From Leishmania martiniquensis (lineage: Eukaryota; Euglenozoa; Kinetoplastea; Trypanosomatida; Trypanosomatidae): DNA of 64,000 nucleotides. The first letter of the stretch is position 1. Each line of letters begins with the position of its first letter. A model generated the notes under the pieces. The model ran no database searches. It was not told where the DNA came from and worked only from the letters and a program-made list of their open reading frames with translations. The stretch is from assembly GCF_017916325.1 (NCBI RefSeq), contig NC_090140.1, positions 299,001 to 363,000 on the forward strand, written 5' to 3'. Below, in pieces: positions 56,570-64,000 of the stretch. The position numbers and the translations under genes are program-made.

Positions 56570-59281
56570 ATGCAACAGCAGTCTCTGGCGGCGCGGCAGC
56601 GCGTCCTGAGGCGGCCTCGAAGAGATACAACTCCGCTTTGGTACACCCTGCTGAAGCGGTGTCTTCCCTGTCTCTCCCTGCGATGGAAGCGCTCTCAGGC
56701 AACAGGCCGCACTCGGCACATCCTTGTCGGCATCCTGCTCAGTCTCACGATCGCGCTCGTCCTCCTTGTTGGCCTTCTGGCGTACCTGGTGTGGAAGAGC
56801 AACGGCAGCAGCACCCGACTCGAGCATGCGGCGACGCACTCGACGCAGGCGCCCAGCACGGCGCCAGTGGCGGGTATGCAAGAGCCCTTCCAGGAAGACT
56901 CTGCCTACGTCGCCATTGTTCAGCAGCAGGAGGAGGCATTCGTGCGTCCGTGGAGAGAGAGCGCCTTCCGCCCCACCTACTGGGAAGTGCAGCGCCGCGC
57001 CACGCCACAGCTCACCAAGAGGGTCTTGGAGGCGTGGGGGGGGCATGGAAGGCGCGCGGCGGCGTCTGCTACGGCGGTCGATGTCGCCGAGGATGTGCTG
57101 GAAGCGCATGCGTGGGACGCCGGCGACGGCGGCGACGCCGACGCCGACCTCTTCGACAGCCTCGCCTTTCTCTACCCACCAAGGCAGCAGAGGAAATACT
57201 ACCGCGCGGCGATGGACGCGATTTTGCGCCACGGACCTCGCATCGCAGGCACGAAGCGCGACGCCCTTCTCCATCACCTCGTTGATGAAGGGCTCGGACG
57301 TCGACGGTACGACGCCGCACGGCACGCCTTCCGCTCACCGCCACCGCACCTCAGTCTGCATGCCCAGGAACTGCTCGAGAAGACGGCCGCCTCGTGGCCA
57401 GATGCGCCGCTCCTCGCTGCCTCGCCACCGGGCGAGGTGGCTGGCCATGTGCCGGGATGGCGGTGGTCGCTGAGCTGGGACAACTTCACGGTCGACATTC
57501 CCATACATATCGATGGAAGCTCACGCGTCCAACTGCAGAACCTCATCTTTCAGTTTCCCGGTGGGTCGCAGTTCCGTCGCAAGGCCACTGCGGCAGCATC
57601 GGGCTCGAAGAGCGCACTCGACGAGTTCGTCGGCGGCGTGCCGAACCGCCAGCGCGCCCGTGCGGAACATCACAAGCGGATACGCGAAGCCGAGCACCAC
57701 CCAGTCAACATGACAGGAGAGACGGTTTACGCGCAGGAAAACTTCTTGCAGAGGGAAGAGGACGGCATCCCGTTCAACGACCGCCCTGCTATGGTGCACG
57801 GGGCTCCCGGCACGCGGGTCGCCCTGCACCCGGAGGCAAAGGGAGCGCGGGTGCCGCTGAAGCCGAGCCTCTCCGCGGGGGTCGCCGAGCCGACGGCGCA
57901 GCAGCCCATAAAGCACGTGGTGCTTGCCTCGCACTGGGACTCGAAGTACTTCGCCGACTTCCCCTTCCTCGGCGCCTGCGACTCCGCTGTCCCGATGGCG
58001 TTTCTCCTGCGGACCATTAAGAACATTGCCGTTTTGACAGATGTGGCGGAGGCGCTGACAGCGTCATACAAGGCCGAGCGCTCCAGTGCGGCGGGCGGCG
58101 ACGCCGCTGCCGTAGTCCCCGGACTCACGCGCACTTTTCGAAACGCCACGACGGAGGCTGAAGTCCGAGAGCGGCTGGCGTCGCTCCTCTCGCCAGCCCA
58201 CCATGCGCTCCTGTACCAGTACTTCTTCGCGCGCCCGTACAGCGTCGGCGGCGAGCGCGCTAAATTTGGTGCGGCGAGGGCGCAAAACGACCTGACCGAG
58301 GTCGAGGTAGACGTGCGTATGTGGCTCGACTGGGCTCAACACCTGCCCATCATCTCCGTCATCTTCTTCGACGGCGAGGAGGCGTACAAAGAATGGTCCA
58401 AGGACGACAACACGTATGGGTCTCGGCACCTAGCGCGCCGGTGGCGCAACACCCCCTCGGTGCTGCGGACCCGCTACTCTGACGGACCGCAGTCCCTCTA
58501 CGACTCGGTCGACCTCTTCGCTCTCTACGACCTTATGGGGCCGGCAGGGACGTCGTTTCAGAACATGTACCCGACGCAGAGCGGCATCTTCTACGCGGGG
58601 CTGGCGCAACGCGAGAAGGAGCTTCGCCATCGCGCGATGACGTACAGCTCGGCCATTTCGGCGGAGCTCCTCTGGCGCTATCACGAGGCGAGCGCATCGC
58701 CGCAGGCGGAGGCGCGCATGAAGGCAGACCCCTTTCTCCGCATCCTCGGCCCCTCGCCACAGACGGCAGTGGAGGCGATCAACGCGGCCTACACGCGCCG
58801 GCTCCTGAAAAACAATCGGACGCGCCCCTCGGCGGCGTCGCTTCCGCGGTCGTGGCTGATGTACGGTGCGCCGCACGAGATGTTCACGCTGCATAGCGTT
58901 GCTCGCACCCCTGACAGCGTCAAGTTCGTCGAGCACTTTGAACAACTGCGGGGGTACCAGAGGCTCGACCGGGAGGTCGCCTCCAGGAGCGACTTCGATG
59001 CGGAAGGGTACCTAAAAGGTATCAACGACAACATCTTCTTCTCCCTGTCTCAACAGGGAGACCTGCGTCGTAGCCGAGGCGTTTTCGTCACTGATGATGA
59101 CCACAAGCATTGGCTGGGAACGCAACGGGTGCTGCATCTCATTCCTGTCCCGTTCCCCAAGTCATGGCACACGCCACATGACGACGGCAGCAACGTGCAC
59201 GACGGAACGTCAACAGATCTGGCAGGGCTGTTGTGGTCTACAGTTCTAGAGCTAGGCAACTACTGGACACGTAAGGAATAA
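56570..59281 (+). CDS. QPCT: Membrane-anchored glutaminyl cyclase (M28-like fold)
   Basis: This 903-residue enzyme is called a glutaminyl-peptide cyclotransferase of the animal type, which forms N-terminal pyroglutamate in the secretory pathway. A basic cytosolic start is followed by one TM helix at 51-75 (ILVGILLSLTIALVLLVGLL), like Golgi isoQC. The metal site is complete: D471 in ACDSAVP, E604 in FDGEEAY and H867 in WHTPHDD. Glu603 is the catalytic acid/base, and W607-S608, SRHL and the DLMG aspartate also match. HWDSK (455-459) is the beta strand before the Zn Asp. Human QC is 361 residues; here an N-terminal ~370-residue region and three insertions (after 480, around 540 and around 730) add the extra length. 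An M28 aminopeptidase is less likely because the second zinc site pattern is not seen. Confidence 0.88.
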   Translation: MQQQSLAARQRVLRRPRRDTTPLWYTLLKRCLPCLSLRWKRSQATGRTRHILVGILLSLTIALVLLVGLLAYLVWKSNGSSTRLEHAATHSTQAPSTAPVAGMQEPFQEDSAYVAIVQQQEEAFVRPWRESAFRPTYWEVQRRATPQLTKRVLEAWGGHGRRAAASATAVDVAEDVLEAHAWDAGDGGDADADLFDSLAFLYPPRQQRKYYRAAMDAILRHGPRIAGTKRDALLHHLVDEGLGRRRYDAARHAFRSPPPHLSLHAQELLEKTAASWPDAPLLAASPPGEVAGHVPGWRWSLSWDNFTVDIPIHIDGSSRVQLQNLIFQFPGGSQFRRKATAAASGSKSALDEFVGGVPNRQRARAEHHKRIREAEHHPVNMTGETVYAQENFLQREEDGIPFNDRPAMVHGAPGTRVALHPEAKGARVPLKPSLSAGVAEPTAQQPIKHVVLASHWDSKYFADFPFLGACDSAVPMAFLLRTIKNIAVLTDVAEALTASYKAERSSAAGGDAAAVVPGLTRTFRNATTEAEVRERLASLLSPAHHALLYQYFFARPYSVGGERAKFGAARAQNDLTEVEVDVRMWLDWAQHLPIISVIFFDGEEAYKEWSKDDNTYGSRHLARRWRNTPSVLRTRYSDGPQSLYDSVDLFALYDLMGPAGTSFQNMYPTQSGIFYAGLAQREKELRHRAMTYSSAISAELLWRYHEASASPQAEARMKADPFLRILGPSPQTAVEAINAAYTRRLLKNNRTRPSAASLPRSWLMYGAPHEMFTLHSVARTPDSVKFVEHFEQLRGYQRLDREVASRSDFDAEGYLKGINDNIFFSLSQQGDLRRSRGVFVTDDDHKHWLGTQRVLHLIPVPFPKSWHTPHDDGSNVHDGTSTDLAGLLWSTVLELGNYWTRKE

Positions 59282-59467
59282 AGGAGGTGGATGCACGAGA
59301 TGGCGACGGTGGCGGGTGGGGGGGGCGATGAAACGTTTAGGCGCGCCCAGTAAGGGAAGGAGGCAGCACGAGCCACCCCATACCTGCGGCAAGACGGATT
59401 GGTCGTGGGTCATCACTCCTGCATGCCAGCACTGCCTCGCCTCCCCCGCGTCTGTGTGTGTATGTGG

Positions 59468-59490
59468 ATATATATATATATATATATATA
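59468..59490. repeat. TA microsatellite between TG tracts
   Basis: Twenty-three bases of alternating A and T, with TG-rich DNA before (59452-59466) and after (59492-59509). Confidence 0.9.
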
Positions 59491-59809
59491 CGTGTGTGTG
59501 TGTGTGTGTTGTATCTCTTTGAGTGATTCTGCATTCGTTTCGTAGCTCGCGTGCTTCACTGGTCACATGCCTACCCACCCACCCCCCGGCAACAGTGCCC
59601 ACAGACGGTGTGACCTGGCTGCACGTACGCATGTGCATCGAGGAGGTGCAAGCCCGACCTTACGTCGGTGTTTATCCACCTCCCTGTTGTCGCTATATTG
59701 GTGTGTGCACGTGTGGCGCGCACACCTTCACAGCGCCACGGTCTTCCTGCTAGGTCCTTCTCTGCATCCCCCGTAGCAGAGCCGCACCTCAGTGCTCGGA
59801 GTGCCTCAT

Positions 59810-59828
59810 GGGGCGGGGGGAGGGAGGG
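59810..59828 (+). repeat. G-run cluster with G-quadruplex pattern
   Basis: Four G-runs of 4, 6, 3 and 3 bases separated by single bases (C, A, A). Confidence 0.75.
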
Positions 59829-60369
59829 TTCAGAATCCCCGCAGAGAGTGGGGCAGCCGAGTCGAGCCTCCCTCCCCCGGCCTCCGCCCTCCCCGCCACA
59901 CACGCACACACTGTCCTCAGTTTGGGGGGGAAGGGGGGAGGATCCGAGGCACGAGTCGTTCCTCGACGGCCGAGCCTGCATTGTTCTATCAGATGTCTTC
60001 TGCTGCCTCACAACCACCATGCACTGCTTGGCTCGCGACAGGGTAGGTATAGTTGTGAACTGCATCTTCTGTGGTAGAGATGCGCCCATGTAGAGTGGGG
60101 GGATGGGGTTGAGGCACTTTCACGCGTCAGCACCCTCCCCCTCTCCCTTTCCTCTGGTGCGCGCTGGCCCCTCACCCTCTATCCTCGCCTCGCCTATTCA
60201 CACCCTGCCCCCCCCACACACACACACACTCGCGTGGTGCGTGTGACGGGGACGATGTATACGCGCCGCACCACCACTGCGCGCCTGCCGGCATCGCGCG
60301 TCACAGGCTGTTTGTCCTCCTTTTCTTGGCCGCTGTTACTCTTTTTTTTGTGTGTGTGTGCACTCCGTT

Positions 60370-60411
60370 AACACTGCTGTCCCTCTGCCCATCACCGCCA
60401 CCGTTCTCAAG
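60370..60411 (+). promoter_or_regulatory. Candidate spliced-leader acceptor, DPP III
   Basis: C/T-rich tract around 60373-60408 ends in TTCTCAAG with AG at 60410-60411. The 50-base leader is ATG-free up to 60462. Confidence 0.5.
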
Positions 60412-60461
60412 CAAGCACGCCTTCCCAACAGCTCCCCCTGCGTGTGCTACCGTGGGCCGAG

Positions 60462-62501
60462 ATGTCGCACCATGCGCTGTACGTGACCCCGCGAGCGGTG
60501 CCATACTACAGCCTGGCCATCGCGAACGCCTTCAAGGACCTTACCCCAAAGCAGCGCAGCTACGCCCATCACATGATGGCGGCAGGGTGGTGCGGGGCCC
60601 CGGTGGTGGCCGAGCAGACGAGTCCCGAGTCCCTGCCGCTGCTGCGCCTCTTCTTCAAGGTACTCAGCGCGCAGCCACTGGACACCTTCAAGGAGAACAG
60701 CATCAAGGCCGGCATCGACGCTGACGAGGTGCATCAGTTCCTGGAATACTTTGCGATGGTCTACTGCAGCATGGGCAACTACATCTCCTTTGGCGACACC
60801 AAATTCATTCCGTCCATTCCGAAGGAGACCTTCGCGAAGATCGTGGGGAGCGCAGAGGGGTCTCCGTCAGTGGAGGCGCAGCTGCTGGACGCAATCTACG
60901 ACTTGGGGGATGACAAGCTGACGCTGGACTTCCCTCCCAAGGGGCTTACGCGGTACTACGGCCCAACGGTCACCCGCGAAGATGCCGTCGTCGCAAACGA
61001 CTTCCTGACGTCGAAAAAGATGGATGGCGTCAACACGCGCGTGTTCAAAGAGGAGGACGGCACCCTCGTCATCTGCATCGCGGCGGCAACAGAGAAGATA
61101 GTGCCGGCGGTGGAGTTCAACGGGCGTGCTATCGCAATGTACTATGGCGATTACAAGGAGGAGATGGCTCGCGTCGTGGCGGAGCTGCGCAAGGCGCGGC
61201 CGTACGCGGAGAACGAAACGCAGGTGCGCATGGTGGACCATTACATTGAGCACTTCCTCTATGGCGACGTGGACGAGCACAAGGAGAGTCAGAAGCAGTG
61301 GGTGAAGGACGTGGGGCCGACGGTGGAGACGAACATCGGCTTCATCGAGTCGTACCGCGACCCCTCCGGGGTGCGGGCGGAATGGGAGGGCTTTGTGGCG
61401 GTGGTGAACAAGGAACAGTCGAAGATGTACGGCGCGTTGGTGGCGCAGGGCGAGAAGTTCATTGCCCAGCTGCCGTGGGGCAGGGCATTCGAGAAGGACG
61501 TCTTCTCCAGCCCCGACTTCACCAGCCTCGACGTGCTGGGCTTCGCGAGCAGTGGCATTCCGGCCGGCATAAACATTCCCAACTACGACGACATCCGTCA
61601 GACCGTCGGCTTCAAGAACGTGTACCTGTCCAACGTGGTGAACGCCTTCACCTTCAAGGAGAAGCTGAACTACATCACAGAGGCGGACTGGGAACTGTAC
61701 AAGACAAACATTTTCGCCGCCACCTCGGTGAACGTCGGCATCCACGAGCTGCTGGGCCACGGCACTGGGAAGCTGCTCTCGGAGAACAGAAACGGCACCT
61801 TCAACTTCGACAAGAACACGATGGACCCCATCAACGGCCAGCCCGTCGCCACGTGGTACAAGCCCGGCGACACGTACTCGAGCGTGTTTGGCGGTATCGG
61901 CAGCTCGTATGAAGAGTGCCGCGCCGAGGCGGTGTCGTTGTACCTCTGCTTGCTGCCGGACCTCTTGGAGATCTTCAACCTCAAGACAGCGAAGGAGCAG
62001 CAGGACGTCATGTACATATGCTGGCTGAATATGGTGCGCGCCGGCCTGGTCGGGCTCGAGTTCTACACGCCGGAGAAGCAGCAGTGGCGACAGGCCCACA
62101 TGCGGGCGCGCTTCTGCATCCTCGAGGCCCTGGCGCGTGCGCCGAACCCGATTGTGCACATCACCGAGGACGCCGAGGAGGGCATCCTCATCACACTTGA
62201 CCGCGAGCGCATCGCCACGGAAGGGCGCCAAGCGGTTGGGGAGCTGCTGGTGAACCTTAACGTAAACAAGGCGACGGCCAACGCGAAGCGCGGCACCGCC
62301 TACTACGAAAATTTGACGGCCGTGAGCGACCAGTACGTGCGCTACCGCGACATCCTCATGGCGCGCCGCAAGCCGCGCAAGCAGTACGTCCAGCCACACA
62401 CCTTCATCAGCGGGGAGACGGTAGAGGTGCAGGAGTTTGCCGGCTCGGTGGAGGGCGTGGTGGAGTCGTTCGTCACCCGCCATCGCGTGTTCCCTCTGTA
62501 G
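60462..62501 (+). CDS. DPP3: Dipeptidyl-peptidase III (M49 metallopeptidase)
   Basis: This 679-residue zinc enzyme should release dipeptides from the N-terminus of short peptides in the cytosol. The M49 signature is intact: HELLGH at 428-433 with one residue more than the usual HEXXH, catalytic Glu429, and EECRAE at 484-489 whose second Glu is the third zinc ligand. Other family blocks are YYGPTVTREDA near 163-176, FVAVVNKEQSKMYGALV near 309-325, GINIPNYDDIRQTVGFKNV (367-385) and TWYKPGDTYSSVFG (464-477). Length is close to the ~700-740 of the family, and no signal peptide or TM is present. ATG 60462 is the first in-frame ATG after the acceptor and gives MSHHALYVTPRA, a plausible family start. 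No defects seen. Confidence 0.95.
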   Translation: MSHHALYVTPRAVPYYSLAIANAFKDLTPKQRSYAHHMMAAGWCGAPVVAEQTSPESLPLLRLFFKVLSAQPLDTFKENSIKAGIDADEVHQFLEYFAMVYCSMGNYISFGDTKFIPSIPKETFAKIVGSAEGSPSVEAQLLDAIYDLGDDKLTLDFPPKGLTRYYGPTVTREDAVVANDFLTSKKMDGVNTRVFKEEDGTLVICIAAATEKIVPAVEFNGRAIAMYYGDYKEEMARVVAELRKARPYAENETQVRMVDHYIEHFLYGDVDEHKESQKQWVKDVGPTVETNIGFIESYRDPSGVRAEWEGFVAVVNKEQSKMYGALVAQGEKFIAQLPWGRAFEKDVFSSPDFTSLDVLGFASSGIPAGINIPNYDDIRQTVGFKNVYLSNVVNAFTFKEKLNYITEADWELYKTNIFAATSVNVGIHELLGHGTGKLLSENRNGTFNFDKNTMDPINGQPVATWYKPGDTYSSVFGGIGSSYEECRAEAVSLYLCLLPDLLEIFNLKTAKEQQDVMYICWLNMVRAGLVGLEFYTPEKQQWRQAHMRARFCILEALARAPNPIVHITEDAEEGILITLDRERIATEGRQAVGELLVNLNVNKATANAKRGTAYYENLTAVSDQYVRYRDILMARRKPRKQYVQPHTFISGETVEVQEFAGSVEGVVESFVTRHRVFPL

Positions 62502-63203
62502 GAGTATCCTCTCGCATCAAATAGCCGAGGAAAGCAGAGAGGTCGAGGCGCGTAGCACGCATACAGTCGCTTACCTGCGTGCTTTAGCTATCACCCACCT
62601 TCGCTTGACGCCGCGGCAAAGGTGTTCGCCCCATCCTCCATTCCCCACTCCCTCTCTCCCGCACACACACACACACGCTCGCAAGTAAGTGCATCCACGC
62701 ACCTCGCTGTCCACTCCCTCGGAGCGTCGCGCGCTCGATTGGCACCCCTCTTTTCTTAGTTGCCCTCCCTTTTTTGCTGTTGCTTATCACGCCTGGATAA
62801 CAGCGTAGAGCGGACCCGAGAGAGAGGGAGGGGGCAGCGCACACGCGCGCACTTTAGTGCCTCTCCCCCCTCTTCTTCCCACACACACACACCCCTCGCC
62901 GCGCTGCAGTCCGGAAGTTTGATGAGTTTGTGTTCCCTTCCCCCCCCGCCTCTCTTCATTGCAGAAGTATTTTTGCCCTCTCAAATGGAGGGATCTTCGC
63001 TATTTCGTTTCTTCAGTAACTTCCGCGTGCCCCAGCACCGGCCAACACGGTTGCGACATGGCTCATCACCGGTGAGAAAATAGGATAGAACCCCTTAACC
63101 CACTCACCCCCAGTCCTCCCCCTGTCGCCCTCCCGTCCACCTCCTCCCTCTCCCTCTCCTCCTCCTCCCCATCTCACGCTGGCGAGGCCGAGCAGCATTC
63201 CTT

Positions 63204-63250
63204 TATATACATATATATAGATATATATATGTATATGTGTGTGTGTATAT
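63204..63250. repeat. TA/TG microsatellite
   Basis: TA-rich repeat with C and G interruptions (63204-63237) continuing into a TG run and a final TATAT. Confidence 0.9.
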
Positions 63251-63693
63251 CTGCGCTCTATTCGTTTGCGTGTACATCGGCAGCGGGCGGCGGGCGGTCA
63301 TGGCCCATCCTGTGATCGCTGTGGTGCTTTACTCCCTTTTTTGTGTGTTACCCTCATTGGGGGCTCACGGGCGCGCAGTGGTGTGGTGACAACTCAGACG
63401 AGATGATGGAGGAGAGCACAGCAGAGACATTAAGAGAAAAACGCAAGGAATCTCAGCCGACGCACATGGTGCACGCTCACAGATGACGTGGCGGTGTTCG
63501 TCAAACACATCGTGCGCGCGTGCAACCAGAAAAGAGCGCCCCGCGCCGCCCCACTCCCTTATGCACATCGCCTCTATTGAGGTTGACGTTCAGGCCCCTT
63601 CACGTAACACCTTGAGCCTTCGCTTCCCTCCTTTCCTCTCCTGACTTTGATAGACGGCGTCTTGTAGCGAAGCGCTGCAACGCACTGTCCCTC

Positions 63694-63711
63694 TATATAT
63701 ATGTGTGTGTG
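63694..63711. repeat. TA-TG microsatellite
   Basis: Short TA run joined to a TG run near the window end. Confidence 0.85.
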
Positions 63712-64000
63712 ACTGGTTGCCGATGGCGAACCTCTCGCTTCAGGTGCTTCCGCGCACCCTCCCTCCCTTTTCGAGCGGAGGGTGGAAAGAAGGGCGGCGC
63801 GTGAGCTGCTGACACGGTCGCTTCTCCCTCGAGCTTCCGGCTGGATCGCAGGAGCGCTTCCGCACTCATCCGTGTCTCTGCTTTGAGGGCATGTGCGTAA
63901 TCGACGCCACGCCACGTTCACCCCGCTTTCCGCATCCGCCCGGGGGGAGGGGCACAGTGCCGCTGCTCTTTACTGATGTCGCGAAGCCGTGCGGACCATC

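Larger units (their letters stand above)
59282..60461 (+). other. Intergenic region, glutaminyl cyclase to DPP III gene
   Basis: TA microsatellite 59468-59490 flanked by TG tracts, G-quadruplex-type runs 59810-59828, C-runs (60209-60216), CA tract (60217-60228) and a T-run plus TG tract (60341-60360). No gene recognised. Confidence 0.6.
62502..64000 (+). other. Downstream flank of DPP III, no gene seen
   Basis: The 1.5 kb to the window end holds CA tracts (62662-62675, 62881-62892), C-runs (62940-62948), two TA/TG tracts (63204-63250, 63694-63711) and a G-run near 63941-63951. An ATG at 63976 opens a frame to the window end, but only eight codons are visible, so it cannot be called as a gene. 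Confidence 0.55.

Noticed and set aside
60867..62483. 538-codon open frame on the minus strand
   Set aside because: It lies antisense to DPP III. GC-rich third positions keep the antisense frame open; the peptide has no recognisable domain and the sense strand has a clear enzyme.
63976..64000. ATG and open frame at the window end
   Set aside because: Only eight codons visible and no strong acceptor close by; it may be the next gene but cannot be supported.
1..64000. Strand-switch region, transcription terminator, CRISPR array or insertion sequence
   Set aside because: All genes point the same way, no regularly spaced direct repeats are present, and no transposase or reverse-transcriptase sequence was seen.

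Overview
The window looks like nuclear DNA of a kinetoplastid, most probably Leishmania or a close relative. The signs are GC-rich intronless genes, all on one strand, separated by long gene-free stretches full of polypyrimidine, CA/TG and TA microsatellites and homopolymers, as expected for one polycistronic unit processed by spliced-leader trans-splicing. Trypanosomatid-specific families (a paraflagellar-rod protein, a PSA-type surface LRR protein) support this. From memory, unchecked, the association of MTAP, a PSA-like antigen, a PFR-like protein and dipeptidyl-peptidase III resembles Leishmania chromosome 5.

Eighteen complete protein genes are called, all on the + strand. In order they are: a MAM33/p32-family mitochondrial protein (439-1599); a MYND-finger protein (2211-3506); an SFT2-type Golgi membrane protein (4185-4679); an ARM/HEAT protein that may be the HEATR3/Syo1 orthologue (5801-8611); methylthioadenosine phosphorylase (9645-10565); a 1543-residue disordered protein with an N-myristoylation signal (13177-17808); a double C2HC zinc-finger protein (19187-21115); a small basic, probably mitochondrial protein (22268-22735); a 1702-residue disordered protein (23646-28754); a one-TM probable mitochondrial protein (29552-30169); an enlarged SF3B3 (31583-37465); a minimal GPI-type PSA-like LRR protein (38160-39077); a divergent PSA-related protein with an internal membrane anchor (40812-43916); a PFR-family protein (44536-47799); a tail-anchored Ubc6/UBE2J-type E2 (49657-51180); a disordered coiled-coil protein (51815-55627); a membrane-anchored glutaminyl cyclase (56570-59281); and dipeptidyl-peptidase III (60462-62501).

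The genes do not form a functional pathway. They are co-transcribed and matured one by one. Loose themes are secretory and surface biology (SFT2, PSA-like pair, E2, glutaminyl cyclase), mitochondrion (MAM33, two small proteins), flagellum (PFR-like), RNA and ribosome processing (SF3B3, HEATR3-like) and peptide or purine salvage (DPP III, MTAP). Starts were set at the first in-frame ATG after a plausible splice acceptor; several frames stay open further upstream without a credible ATG.

The most interesting item is the neighbouring pair at 38160-39077 and 40812-43916. The second protein repeats the exact Trp/Gly/Asp/Cys cap spacing of the first but is built as a large membrane-anchored protein with no signal peptide or GPI tail. 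Between them lie (CA)n-(TA)n-(TG)n tracts able to fold into hairpins and a strong G-quadruplex motif. No tRNA, rRNA, CRISPR array, transposon or strand switch was recognised.
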